Source of the DNA: CAXBGS01 sp963975425
GTDB lineage: Bacteria; Planctomycetota; Planctomycetia; Pirellulales; Pirellulaceae
DNA length: 64,000 nt
Direction of reading: 5' to 3'
NCBI GenBank assembly: GCA_963975425.1
Contig: CAXBGS010000015.1
Location: 62,001-126,000 of the forward strand
Part shown: positions 1 to 6,615 of the stretch, one piece after another
How positions within the stretch are numbered: the first letter of the stretch is position 1
Layout: each line of letters begins with the position of its first letter
Notes under the pieces: model-generated
What the model was told of the DNA's origin: nothing
Database searches by the model: none
Seen by the model: only the letters and a program-made list of their open reading frames with translations
Translations under genes and position numbers: made by a program

Positions 1-2
1 GA

Positions 3-239
3 ACAGCCGACGGTTGCCGGGTCGCCGCCTTTGGGATCGATAGAACTAAGCGTTTCGACGGATGCGAGATCTGTCGGACGCTCTTAGCCAGATTCATTGA
101 CGGTCAAATCATGACGAATGGGCCAGACTTGACGTCGGCATTCCATTTAGCAGTGCTGGCATGCTTGAAGGATGAGCGACGCTCACAGCAGGCGACACTC
201 AATTGGTTGGCGGAGTGCGATTCTGGTTTGGATGATTAA
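3..239 (+). CDS. C-terminal fragment of an unidentified protein, open at left edge
   Basis: An uninterrupted reading frame enters from the left edge and stops with TAA at 237-239, giving 78 codons. It reads as a plausible soluble helical segment (for example LLARFIDGQI, then AFHLAVLACLKDE). A Met codon at 111 could also start a 42-residue peptide. I do not recognise the family. It ends just before the collapsed attC-like element at 251-290, so it is either the chromosomal gene flanking the cassette array or part of a further, inverted cassette. Confidence is low because the start is not in the window. Confidence 0.35.
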   Translation, partial: TADGCRVAAFGIDRTKRFDGCEICRTLLARFIDGQIMTNGPDLTSAFHLAVLACLKDERRSQQATLNWLAECDSGLDD

Positions 240-250
240 TGACCTGCGCT

Positions 251-290
251 GTCTAGCGGAAGGTCGCTGCTGAAAAAACATGTTGCCTGC
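251..290 (-). other. Collapsed attC remnant after the dehydrogenase cassette
   Basis: The left part (tctagcggaaggt) matches 11 of 13 positions of the usual left arm, and the right part (aaaaaacatgtt) is identical to the right arm of the attC at 3867-4077. The roughly 100 bp normally between them are missing. It lies 31 bp beyond the stop of the dehydrogenase, exactly where that cassette's attC is expected. The left core lacks the GTT needed for cleavage, so it is probably dead. Confidence 0.55.
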
Positions 291-321
291 TCCTCGAGCA
301 GCCAATCGGTCTGCAACGGCA

Positions 322-1278
322 TCACGCCTCCGCAATCGTCCACGTGAATCCTGTTGCTTTTTCGGATACATCCCAAAGCTTGGAAATGACCTGCTTTTCG
401 ACGGCATAGGGTTCCAAGGTGCCCATACCAACGGGACCGATCATCTCCATGCGGCCTGTTGGACCATAAATAGCTCGCTCTTCCAATCCAGCTTCGGTGG
501 CACACATCACTTCTGGATACGCACCCTTCTCGGCCGTTTGTACCATCGGAGATTTGCTCATGAGCCACCACAGGATGCGCGTCCAAAGACCGCCACTGGT
601 GCTGATCAGCGAAGTTGCAGACGAGCCGGGGTGACACACAAAAACTCGAACACTCTTGTCCGCTTTTTCGATCCTGTCTTGCAGTTCGTACGCAAACATC
701 ATTTGCGCCAGCTTGCTGTGGCAATAGGTGCGGTTTTGGTGATAGTTCTTGTCCCAATTCATGTCGTCGAACTGAATCGTCTTCAAGCCCATCTTATAGC
801 CAAGACTCGCGACAACCACGATGCGCCCTTTGGATTCATCGATCCGGCCAAAGAGCATGCCGCACAGAACGAAGTGGCCAAAATGGTTGGTACCCAACTG
901 ACTTTCGAAGCCGTCTACCGTGAATTTCTGCGACGGTACTTGTGCAATGGCCGCGTTACATATCAGTGCGTCAATCCTTGGCTCAGTTCTCAAGATTTCT
1001 GCTGACGCTTCGCGCACGCTCGACAGATCGGCAAGGTCCATCAGAATAAAGCCGACATCAGCGTCTGCGCCGAATTCCTCATTCAGTTTTTCGATTGCGG
1101 CCGCCGACTTTTCAGGGTTGCGGTTCAGCATTACGACTCTTGCACCCTTTGATAGCAGAATGCGTGAAGCCTCAAATCCGGCGCCGGAATTTGCGCCAGT
1201 GATGATGAACGTCTTGCCAGCAAGCGAGTCGATACGATCAGGCGTCCAGCCGCTGGGGCCAAATGTCTTGTCAGTCAT
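322..1278 (-). CDS. Short-chain dehydrogenase/reductase (probable terminal cassette)
   Basis: A 318-residue NAD(P)-dependent oxidoreductase of the SDR superfamily, closest in feel to the retinol-dehydrogenase/WW-domain-oxidoreductase group. Near the N-terminus is the cofactor-binding TGANSGAG, followed by the CNAA variant of the NNAG motif, the catalytic Ser in VVVASLG and the YCHSK catalytic Tyr/Lys pair. I start at 1278 (MTDKTFG), preceded by GGGGTC at a good distance, rather than at the upstream in-frame Met at 1311, which would begin close to the neighbouring attC. The substrate cannot be told. It lies between attC1 and the collapsed site at 251-290, so it was probably acquired as a cassette that can no longer excise. 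It is longer than the other cassette genes. Confidence 0.88.
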   Translation of the reverse strand: MTDKTFGPSGWTPDRIDSLAGKTFIITGANSGAGFEASRILLSKGARVVMLNRNPEKSAAAIEKLNEEFGADADVGFILMDLADLSSVREASAEILRTEPRIDALICNAAIAQVPSQKFTVDGFESQLGTNHFGHFVLCGMLFGRIDESKGRIVVVASLGYKMGLKTIQFDDMNWDKNYHQNRTYCHSKLAQMMFAYELQDRIEKADKSVRVFVCHPGSSATSLISTSGGLWTRILWWLMSKSPMVQTAEKGAYPEVMCATEAGLEERAIYGPTGRMEMIGPVGMGTLEPYAVEKQVISKLWDVSEKATGFTWTIAEA

Positions 1279-1327
1279 GTTGACCCCACAAATCGTTCGT
1301 TGGCAAAACATTCAAAGCCGCTAGCTC

Positions 1328-1465
1328 CACTCACGGAAAGTTTTTACGACACGTCCCTGAACAAAGCGAGCGATGCCTGAACGACGGGAATTGCAGCGAA
1401 GGCTGGCACATGTTGACCAAGAAGAAATGTATGACGAAGGCCCTAGCGTAAAAACCATGTTAGCG
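1328..1465 (-). other. attC site 1
   Basis: Right core GTTAGCG (1459-1465) overlaps the TAA stop of the membrane-protein gene. The inner arms tttttacg/cgtaaaaa are intact. The left core reads cactcac, which gives GTG instead of GTT on the cassette strand, so cleavage here should be impaired. It looks fixed at the distal end of the array. Confidence 0.8.
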
Positions 1466-1804
1466 GACCCGTTGCAGCGTGAAACGGTCTCCAACCCAAA
1501 ATGCGAATGCCCCGACGCCACCACAGATCACACCGATGATGAGTACGGGAACCAGCGTTTCGATATATTCGGCAAAGTTGAGGTATGTACCGGGTTGCAT
1601 CCGCAGCACATCCGCGATGGTCCAGAGGAATGCGATTACGGGGCCAGAGACAAAGGCGACAATAGGCAACCACCGTCGCGAGGTTGATGCAGCGTCGGGT
1701 GGGCGGACGAGTCGAAACACCAGCACGCCGACGACGAGCAAGATTGCAGCGGCAATGAGGTTGCCACGCATATCGACCATCGCCAGCAGTGGTGCGAACA
1801 TCAT
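1460..1804 (-). CDS. Small membrane protein with about three transmembrane helices (cassette gene)
   Basis: A protein of about 114 residues beginning MMFAPLLAMVDMRGN. Three hydrophobic stretches are visible: LIAAAILLVVGVLVFRLV, IVAFVSGPVIAFLWTI and LVPVLIIGVICGGVGAFAFWV, separated by short polar loops, so it should sit in the inner membrane. I recognise no family. The frame extends upstream to 1849, but that part lies inside attC2, so the start is at 1804 or the adjacent Met at 1801. Its TAA stop overlaps the core of attC1, a tight gene-attC junction typical of cassettes. Function unknown. Confidence 0.65.
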   Translation of the reverse strand: MMFAPLLAMVDMRGNLIAAAILLVVGVLVFRLVRPPDAASTSRRWLPIVAFVSGPVIAFLWTIADVLRMQPGTYLNFAEYIETLVPVLIIGVICGGVGAFAFWVGDRFTLQRVR

Positions 1805-1816
1805 TGATCTAGGGTT

Positions 1817-1955
1817 CGCTAACGAAAGGATTTTACGACACCGACGCAACCGACGCGAAGGTGGTTTGAATTAGATTTTATTGTATAATGAGAGCGAGGC
1901 TGGCACCACGTAGAAGGTGTGCTCGCAGGGCCTCAGCGTAAAATCCATGTTATGT
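1817..1955 (-). other. attC site 2 (TATAAT variant)
   Basis: Cores cgctaac (1817-1823) and gttatgt (1949-1955). The arms read ggattttacg and cgtaaaatcc, a compensated change from the usual ggtttttacg/cgtaaaaacc, which supports the folded form. The side hairpin is gctc-gca-gggc. It belongs to the inverted toxin-antitoxin cassette on its right. Confidence 0.88.
1884..1889 (+). promoter_or_regulatory. Candidate -10 box inside attC2 for the parDE-like pair 1
   Basis: TATAAT on the plus strand, within TTGTATAATG and preceded by an A/T-rich stretch, 91 bp before the antitoxin ATG. No convincing -35 hexamer is visible. The box occurs only in the attC sites of the three inverted toxin-antitoxin cassettes. 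Confidence 0.5.
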
Positions 1956-1979
1956 GCCCCGGCCCATTGGACTGAAGCC

Positions 1980-2228
1980 ATGAATCTCAATCTGCCGAGC
2001 GAAGTCAACGATTTCGTGAAAGGCCTTGTCGCCAAAGGAAGATTCACCTCTGAGGAGGATGCCATTGTCGAGGGCGTAAAGCTGTTGATGGGACGCGAAC
2101 GTTTGCGCGGTGAGATTCAAAAGGGTGTCAGGCAATTGGATGCCGGTGAATTCTACGATGAAGAAACCGTGTTTAATGAGGTCGAAGCGGAGATTGATAA
2201 GGTAGAAGCCGAACAGCAAGGAAGCTGA
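1980..2228 (+). CDS. ParD/CopG-like antitoxin, pair 1
   Basis: An 82-residue protein starting MNLNLPSEVNDFV. Its layout is that of ribbon-helix-helix antitoxins of the ParD type: an N-terminal strand, the helix-turn-helix-like FVKGLVAKGRFTSEEDA, a second helix IVEGVKLL, then an acidic helical tail (LDAGEFYDEETV) that would bind the toxin. It should neutralise the product of the next gene and repress its own promoter as a dimer. The frame extends back to 1917 inside attC2, so the ATG at 1980 is preferred. It is closely similar to the antitoxins at 3336 and 6371 in this array. The gene points against the array direction. Confidence 0.85.
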   Translation: MNLNLPSEVNDFVKGLVAKGRFTSEEDAIVEGVKLLMGRERLRGEIQKGVRQLDAGEFYDEETVFNEVEAEIDKVEAEQQGS

Positions 2229-2232
2229 AAAT

Positions 2233-2517
2233 ATGCCGAGACTTCGGTATTCTGCGGAATCGAATGAAGAACTCAAGCAGATCGCTCGATTCATCGCACG
2301 CGACAAACTGTTCGCCGCTCGACAATGGGTGCAGAAGCTGCGCGAGAAATGTCGTTTGGTAGCCAAGCATCCTGATGTGGGCGACACGCGTCCGGAATTC
2401 GGCGATGGCATTCGCTCCACGTATGTTGGCAGCTACGTGATATTCTTTCGGCGAGTCGAAGGATTCTTGGAGATTGTCCGCGTCATTCGAGGCGAAGTTG
2501 ACGAACCGCAAATCTAG
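2233..2517 (+). CDS. ParE/RelE-superfamily toxin, pair 1
   Basis: A 94-residue toxin of the RelE/ParE fold starting MPRLRYSAESNEELKQ. Visible family features are the N-terminal strand, the helix pair around IARFIARDKLFAARQWV, the HPDVGDTRPEFG turn, and the C-terminal strands SYVIFFR and EIVRVIRG. ParE-type toxins act on gyrase and RelE-type toxins on ribosome-bound mRNA; the sequence alone does not decide, though the absence of an obvious RelE catalytic set favours ParE. It starts 4 bp after the antitoxin stop, so the two are one operon. The stop lies 4 bp before the next attC. The reading frame is intact, unlike its paralogue at 3578. Confidence 0.85.
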   Translation: MPRLRYSAESNEELKQIARFIARDKLFAARQWVQKLREKCRLVAKHPDVGDTRPEFGDGIRSTYVGSYVIFFRRVEGFLEIVRVIRGEVDEPQI

Positions 2518-2521
2518 GAGC

Positions 2522-2660
2522 ACATAACTGAAGGTTTTACGACACCCGTCCACATCGAAGCGAACGATGCCTGAACTACGAGAGATTGTACCAATGCCAG
2601 CGAGCGTTGCCAAACAAGCGAAGGTGTGCCGAAGGCCTTAGCGTAAAAACCATCTTATGT
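2522..2660 (-). other. attC site 3
   Basis: Left core acataac (2522-2528) and right core cttatgt (2654-2660), where the usual G of GTT is C. The right core is not the cleaved one in the array direction, so the site may still work. The left arm has one T fewer than the right arm has A, leaving a one-base bulge. Side hairpin gcc-gaa-ggc. Confidence 0.85.
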
Positions 2661-3155
2661 GCCACGGGACGGCCAGAGAGACGGTTTGATCCCCAGTGCC
2701 TTGCGTGTCTCATCACTTATGTCGATTGATGTGCCATCGGTTGAGTCGTGGATTTCACGGAACCAAGGTTCGCATTCATCGTCGATGAAACGCACCAAAT
2801 CGGTGAGGCAACGGTCGTACATGTGGCGCGATTTCACGTTGAAAGCAAGGTGATATTTGCCAGAGCGAGTACGCGCAACATCGGATTGTGGACCGATTAG
2901 CGCAAGAAATTCGGTGGTGTCACCCGGTTTGCGGTTGGACGAATTGAGGCGGATGTCGAGTCGTCCACCAATAGGGGCTCCGCATGAACTGCCCTCACGG
3001 AAGAGGGAGATGACGTCGATAGTCCCCTGAGAGATACGAATCCAAAGGCGTGTTTTGGTTTTGGTGAAACCGCGGTCGGCAAGCGCCGAGGAGAAATCGC
3101 GGCACATGTCGTTGAACGCAGCACGCGTCAGTTTGGTGAGTTCGTTTTGCGTCAT
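2655..3155 (-). CDS. DUF4304-like cassette protein
   Basis: A 166-residue soluble protein starting MTQNELTKLTRAAFND. The opening helix, the GFTKTKTRLWIRI segment (a 'large or small protein with a strange F/Y strand after a GFxKxxxxF turn' pattern), the central IDVISLF strand and the C-terminal helix DLVRFIDDECEPWF resemble DUF4304-type proteins, which are often found among polymorphic-toxin immunity genes. The match is by eye and only moderate. It stops inside the core of attC3 (TAA at 2655-2657) and starts 15 bp from attC4, so it fills its cassette. No partner toxin is nearby. Confidence 0.55.
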   Translation of the reverse strand: MTQNELTKLTRAAFNDMCRDFSSALADRGFTKTKTRLWIRISQGTIDVISLFREGSSCGAPIGGRLDIRLNSSNRKPGDTTEFLALIGPQSDVARTRSGKYHLAFNVKSRHMYDRCLTDLVRFIDDECEPWFREIHDSTDGTSIDISDETRKALGIKPSLWPSRGT

Positions 3156-3169
3156 GTTCGACTAGTGGC

Positions 3170-3307
3170 ACATAACGGAAGGTTTTACGACACCGCCACA
3201 ACCAACGCGATGATGTCCCGAACTGGATTTGATTGTATAATGGTTTCGAGGCCAGCACCACAGCGTAGGTGTGCCCGAAGGGCCTTAGCGTAAAAACCAT
3301 GTTGTGT
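3170..3307 (-). other. attC site 4 (TATAAT variant)
   Basis: Cores acataac (3170-3176) and gttgtgt (3301-3307). The side hairpin has a four-base-pair stem, gccc-gaa-gggc. The interior carries the TATAAT version of the sequence also seen in attC2 and attC8. It belongs to inverted pair 2. Confidence 0.88.
3236..3241 (+). promoter_or_regulatory. Candidate -10 box inside attC4 for the parDE-like pair 2
   Basis: TATAAT within gattgtataatgg on the plus strand, 95 bp before the antitoxin start. The same context is found in the other two inverted cassettes; no clear -35. Confidence 0.5.
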
Positions 3308-3335
3308 GACCCGGTAGCCCCGGATGGAGGTCTCC

Positions 3336-3578
3336 ATGAATGTACAGCTCAGCCCCGACGCGATGCAATTCGTAGAGGGTTTGGTAGCATCAGGACAATT
3401 TGAATCAGCTGAAGCGGCCGTTGCAGCAGGAGTGCAATTGTTGAAAAGTCAGCAACAGTTGAGGGCTGAAATACAGAAGGGAATTGATGAACTAGATGCC
3501 GGTCAGGGAATCGACGGGGAGATTGTGTTTGCAGAATTGCGTGAGCGCGCGAAGAAGGCAATGGAGTCTGCTGAATAA
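3336..3578 (+). CDS. ParD/CopG-like antitoxin, pair 2
   Basis: An 80-residue ribbon-helix-helix antitoxin, MNVQLSPDAMQFVEGLVA, followed by the second helix AAVAAGVQLLKS and the toxin-binding tail with the shared LDAGQGID motif. I take the ATG at 3336 because GGAGG lies just upstream of it; the in-frame ATG at 3324 would place the ribosome site inside the gene. The stop codon overlaps the start of the toxin frame (taATG). The antitoxin is intact although the toxin frame is broken, so it may now act as a free antitoxin for the two paralogous pairs. Confidence 0.85.
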   Translation: MNVQLSPDAMQFVEGLVASGQFESAEAAVAAGVQLLKSQQQLRAEIQKGIDELDAGQGIDGEIVFAELRERAKKAMESAE

Positions 3579-3862
3579 TGGCCAGGTTGATAGTCGCACC
3601 GTCGGCACGATAGGATTTGTCGGACATCTACAATTACATCGCACGCGATGCGCCCATCGCCGCTGCAAATTGGGTCGAAAAGATCGAAGAGAAGTGCAAG
3701 CTTATTGCAGCAATGCCAGAGTTTGGCGAACGACGACCTGAGTACGGCGCCGACATCCGCAGCAGCGTTGTTGGACGCTACGTGATTTTCTTTAGGCCAA
3801 TCGAGAACGGTATCGAAGTCGCGCGCGTGATCGCTGGAGATCGCGACATCCGTTCACTTTAG
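3578..3862 (+). pseudogene. ParE-like toxin, pair 2, interrupted by TAG at codon 12
   Basis: The frame opens with ATG at 3578, overlapping the antitoxin stop, and reads MARLIVAPSAR, then TAG (3611-3613), then DLSDIYNYIARDAP and onward to a complete ParE C-terminus with GRYVIFFRP and VARVIAGDRDIRS. Aligning it with the toxins at 2233 and 6616 shows that the stop replaces one residue of helix 1 with no length change. It is therefore a point nonsense mutation, not a frameshift. A TTG at 3617 could restart translation, but the product would lack the first strand and part of helix 1. Most likely an inactive toxin. It could also be a sequencing error or be suppressed. Confidence 0.8.
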
Positions 3863-3866
3863 GGTC

Positions 3867-4077
3867 CCACAACGGAAGGTTGTTACGACACCCGTCCCCA
3901 ACGAAGCGAACGATTCAAGTGCCGCCAAACATCATGCCAACAGTTCGCCGCTTGAAGAAAGAGCGAGGGTGTCCGCGGGTTGGCACCAGATGGAACGTCA
4001 CCGAAGCGATCGACATTCAACACCCAACAATTCTCCAACGACGACAGCCGCGGCGTTGCGTAAAAAACATGTTAGGC
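3867..4077 (-). other. attC site 5, long divergent form
   Basis: Cores ccacaac (3867-3873) and gttaggc (4071-4077) with arms gttgttacg and cgtaaaaaac. At 211 bp it is about 70 bp longer than the others. The usual gggtgt landmark appears near 3967, and the following stretch up to the right arm is unrelated to the other sites. Confidence 0.75.
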
Positions 4078-4083
4078 GACCGG

Positions 4084-4362
4084 CTATTTCAGATACCGGT
4101 CAATGTCCATAGCACCATGAAAAACGCCAAGAATCTCAATTCGATTATCGTTGACGATCAAATACGGAATTCGATAGTGGCCGTACAGGATTTCGCGCAC
4201 TTCCCGATCAGTGATCGGCGCATATCGCTGACCAATCCGAGGATGTTCGCGAAGCAATTGAATTTTGTCGTAGATGCCATTGACGACATTTATCGCAGCG
4301 GACGGCGAGTTTTCTGCGATGTAGTCGTGTATTTGTTCGAGGCAATCAGATGCCTCCTGCAT
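4084..4362 (-). CDS. ParE/RelE-superfamily toxin (cassette, array direction)
   Basis: A 92-residue toxin of the RelE/ParE superfamily: helix pair CLEQIHDYIAENSPSAAINVV, the REHPRIGQRYAP turn, then the strands REILYGHYRIPYLIV and RIEILGVFHGA, close to ParE-type sequences. The ATG at 4362 is 6 bp past the antitoxin stop. The codons just before it (ATA GTT TGG) would encode the I-V-W usually found in the first strand of this family, but they follow an in-frame TAA and have no standard start. Translation at 4362 would therefore omit about three conserved residues. It forms a two-gene operon with the upstream antitoxin and is not a close relative of the three inverted ParE toxins. Confidence 0.8.
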   Translation of the reverse strand: MQEASDCLEQIHDYIAENSPSAAINVVNGIYDKIQLLREHPRIGQRYAPITDREVREILYGHYRIPYLIVNDNRIEILGVFHGAMDIDRYLK

Positions 4363-4367
4363 CCAAA

Positions 4368-4553
4368 CTATTTACGCCACGATTCGATCTTTCGTTTCAT
4401 GGCGTCGTCGGACACGGTACGACCGTTGGCCGCATCGTCCAGTCCGCGTTGGATCATGCGAGCATAGGCGAGTTCGCGGAGAATTTCATCGTAACTACTG
4501 TCATCGGGTTGGCGAGCGATTATGTCCGCCATGGTATCTTTTGCTATCGACAT
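4368..4553 (-). CDS. Antitoxin of the DDxSxxEILxEL type
   Basis: A 61-residue protein, MSIAKDTMADIIARQPDDSSYDEILREL, ending with AARMIQ-like and RTVSDDAMKRKIESW segments (AYARMIQRGLDDAANG precedes the latter). This pattern (acidic DDSSYDEI, then R-x-I-x-x-GL-x-D-x-x-x-GR) is that of small helical antitoxins encoded next to ParE-type toxins. It is not a ribbon-helix-helix protein, so the mode of autoregulation is unclear. Its partner starts 6 bp downstream. It begins 23 bp from the core of attC6. Confidence 0.75.
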   Translation of the reverse strand: MSIAKDTMADIIARQPDDSSYDEILRELAYARMIQRGLDDAANGRTVSDDAMKRKIESWRK

Positions 4554-4576
4554 TGAATTCTCGATTGATCTAGGTC

Positions 4577-4716
4577 GCCTAACGGAAGGTTTTTACGACA
4601 CCGCCCTGAACGAAGGGGACGAAGTCTGAACTACGAGAGATTGTACCAATGCCAGCCCGTGTTGACAAAGTTGGAAGGTGTGACCGAAGGGCCTCAGCGT
4701 AAAAACCATGTTAGGC
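4577..4716 (-). other. attC site 6
   Basis: Matching cores gcctaac (4577-4583) and gttaggc (4710-4716), fully complementary and both fitting the RYYYAAC/GTTRRRY consensus. Arms gtttttacg/cgtaaaaac are perfect. The spacers between core and arm are 5 nt on one side and 3 nt on the other, which gives the asymmetric internal loop. Confidence 0.92.
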
Positions 4717-5388
4717 GTCGCTGAACTGCGAGAGATAGTCTGCGTAAGAAGTGACGCCACGTCGATCTGCCAGATATTTCCCGTATTGCGTGTCGTGAAA
4801 TCGACAGTCCGAAATCAGGTCAGCGTAAGTATCCGTGACGCCAAGGCGAGTTGCGTGGACGACAAAATCATCGAGTTCTGCCTGCATCTCGCGACATTCT
4901 GAAACAGTCGCACCGTTGTGCCCATAGAGAACGCCGGCTGGCAGTTCATGCAGGGTGTATTCCATCTGGTTTGCGATTAGTTCGACGAGTCGACGCCGAG
5001 AGTTGTCGTCAGTTTCGTCATGGTCGAGCGCAGTCAGCAACAAACCATGTTCGGTGTAGGTATCCGGCAGATCGCGGATTGTGTCACGGCATTTGTAAAT
5101 CAAGTGGGCGTGTTTTGACAGCCAGTGCGCGCACCGGGGAACGCGATCATCGACAGCAGTGCGAACAAGAGGTAGAAGCACCCGCCGAAAAAGCGGCATC
5201 CTGATCGTCAAGGCCTCGAAGTCAGGGTCGGTCACAAACTGGAGTGCCCACTCGCGTTGCGTTGCCAGTGGAAGCGTTGCGAACGAGTCGAGAAAGCGAT
5301 CAAGCGCAATGTTACGCTCGGAACGAAATCGAAGGTTTTCGGTTTCAAGATAGGCGTTCCAAAGGTCAGATTGAGGTTGAGGCAACAT
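4711..5388 (-). CDS. Unidentified cassette protein, 225 residues
   Basis: Starts MLPQPQSDLWNAYLETENLRF; the frame extends upstream to 5472 only through the next attC. It is soluble and mostly helical, with an Arg/Asp-rich middle (RRLVELIANQMEYTLHELP) and a Tyr-rich end (ADLISDCRFHDTQYGKYL). No signal peptide, membrane segment or catalytic motif is recognised. The TAA stop overlaps the core of attC6. It is a complete gene rather than a fragment, given its clean fit between two sites. Function unknown. Confidence 0.65.
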   Translation of the reverse strand: MLPQPQSDLWNAYLETENLRFRSERNIALDRFLDSFATLPLATQREWALQFVTDPDFEALTIRMPLFRRVLLPLVRTAVDDRVPRCAHWLSKHAHLIYKCRDTIRDLPDTYTEHGLLLTALDHDETDDNSRRRLVELIANQMEYTLHELPAGVLYGHNGATVSECREMQAELDDFVVHATRLGVTDTYADLISDCRFHDTQYGKYLADRRGVTSYADYLSQFSDA

Positions 5389-5400
5389 TCGACCTGCGAC

Positions 5401-5537
5401 ACCTAACGGAAGGTTGTTACGACACCGCCCAGAACGAAGCGCACGATGCCTGAACAACGAGAATTGTACCAAAGCCAGCGAGCGTTGCCAAAGGACGAAG
5501 GTGTGCCGAAGGCCACAGCGTAAAAACCATGTTGTGT
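5401..5537 (-). other. attC site 7
   Basis: Cores acctaac (5401-5407) and gttgtgt (5531-5537). The left arm gttgttacg has one mismatch against cgtaaaaac. Side hairpin gcc-gaa-ggc. Confidence 0.88.
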
Positions 5538-5553
5538 GCCAGTGAACTGCGAG

Positions 5554-6180
5554 TTAGGTGTCCATCGGGATTTCATCCCATTCGTCCGACACTCCGATAA
5601 CCCAATCCAGTGGCTTGCGGCGTTCAGCGATGAAACCCTCTTGAATCGGACAGTCCGAACCGGTCAGGCGCGCGTTCCGTGCGGCCCAGTGGATACGGTA
5701 GTGCAAGTCAGCCTGCTGGTAGATGTCATGGAAGGGGCGCAGTGTTGCGGATTGAATGAATTCAGTTGGGTCAGTGAATGCGGGCGGAAAATTGGAGGCC
5801 AAGTCGTCATCGCAGGTGCGAAACGGGTCGAGTTCCGTTAGCCCCAAGCAGTAACCAAGTGACTGAATGCATTCCGTGAGCCATGTGCAGTTGATTTTGT
5901 CTTGGTCGCTGATCGAGTCAGCATCAAGCAATCGGAGTTCGTTAGGCGAAACGGCATCGAGGAGGCCGTAATCCACCAGCGGCGGTTTCATGCGGTCACC
6001 AGTTTGACCGAAGCCGAGTCCAACAACGTACGAGAGAACAACGGCACGCGTTGCAACTGCATTAGGGGTCTGCGGTGTGAGTTCGTCGAGCGTTTCGATG
6101 ATGGGCAGATTCGCGTTGATTTCGATGCCGTGTTCACGAAGGAACGATTCGCTACTGGCTTTTGCGGCATCAGGTGTCAT
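5554..6180 (-). CDS. DUF4272-family protein (cassette gene)
   Basis: A 208-residue protein starting MTPDAAKASSESFLREHG. The family is suggested by the order of RAVVLSYVVGLGFG, ELRLLDADS, the INCTWLTECIQSLGYCLGL helix, LHYRIHWAARNARL and the C-terminal RRKPLDWVIG...WDEIPMDT, which matches the R-x-x-ALNW and W-D-x-x-x-TDT ending of DUF4272. Members are often seen among immunity-like or accessory genes; the biochemical role is not established. The start at 6180 is preferred to 6195 because the longer form begins next to the attC8 core. It fills its cassette between attC7 and attC8. Confidence 0.75.
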   Translation of the reverse strand: MTPDAAKASSESFLREHGIEINANLPIIETLDELTPQTPNAVATRAVVLSYVVGLGFGQTGDRMKPPLVDYGLLDAVSPNELRLLDADSISDQDKINCTWLTECIQSLGYCLGLTELDPFRTCDDDLASNFPPAFTDPTEFIQSATLRPFHDIYQQADLHYRIHWAARNARLTGSDCPIQEGFIAERRKPLDWVIGVSDEWDEIPMDT

Positions 6181-6191
6181 TTGGCTCTGGC

Positions 6192-6330
6192 ACACAACGG
6201 AAGGTTTTTACGACACCGCCGCTACCAACGCGATGATGTCCTGAACTGAATTTAATTGTATAATGAGAGCGAGGTCTAAACCACATCGAAGGTGTGCCCG
6301 TAGGGCCTAAGCGTAAAAACCATGTTGTAC
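6192..6330 (-). other. attC site 8 (TATAAT variant)
   Basis: Cores acacaac (6192-6198) and gttgtac (6324-6330), perfect arms, four-pair side hairpin gccc-gta-gggc. The interior matches attC4 closely (ccaacgcgatgatgtc), and both differ from the standard type. It belongs to inverted pair 3. Confidence 0.9.
6259..6264 (+). promoter_or_regulatory. Candidate -10 box inside attC8 for the parDE-like pair 3
   Basis: TATAAT preceded by an A/T-rich tract (gaatttaattg), 107 bp before the antitoxin ATG. No clear -35 at 16-18 bp. Confidence 0.5.
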
Positions 6331-6370
6331 GACCGGCGAACCCGCTAGTCAGGTTGAAATTGAGATAGCC

Positions 6371-6613
6371 ATGAGCACCGAAATACCAAGTGATTTGGTC
6401 CCATTCGTTCAACGGATGGTCTCTGAGAAGAGATTCCTAAATGAGTCCGACGTATTGGCCGAAGGCCTGCGTATGCTGCAGGCACGTGAGACTCTGCGAG
6501 CCGAAGTCAAGAAGGGATTTGACCAGCTTGATGCGGGGCAGGGAATCCCAGCCGAAGACGTTTACCGGAGAGTGGAAGAGCGAATCCGAGAGATTGAGAA
6601 CGGAAACGTTTAA
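6371..6613 (+). CDS. ParD/CopG-like antitoxin, pair 3
   Basis: An 80-residue ribbon-helix-helix antitoxin, MSTEIPSDLVPFVQRMVSE, with the second helix VLAEGLRMLQARETLRAEV and a tail carrying LDAGQGIPAED. The tail motif is shared with pair 2 and, in part, pair 1 (LDAGEFYDEE). It should bind the downstream ParE-like toxin and repress the pair. The start follows a GAAATTGAGATAG leader rather than a strong ribosome site. The gene runs against the array direction, and its own promoter candidate lies within attC8. Confidence 0.87.
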   Translation: MSTEIPSDLVPFVQRMVSEKRFLNESDVLAEGLRMLQARETLRAEVKKGFDQLDAGQGIPAEDVYRRVEERIREIENGNV

Positions 6614-6615
6614 TC

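Noticed and set aside
280..1005. Plus-strand open frame of 241 codons.
   Set aside because: It is antisense to the well-supported dehydrogenase and shows no domain; the same holds for the many plus-strand frames opposite other genes.
1917..1979. Longer starts for the ParD-like antitoxin and other cassette genes that run into attC sequence.
   Set aside because: The extra residues are encoded by the recombination site and are not conserved between paralogues; internal ATGs with better context fit the families.
3611..3613. TAG in the ParE-like toxin read as a recoded amino acid.
   Set aside because: No downstream recoding element is visible, and the paralogues have ordinary residues there; simple loss of function is more likely.
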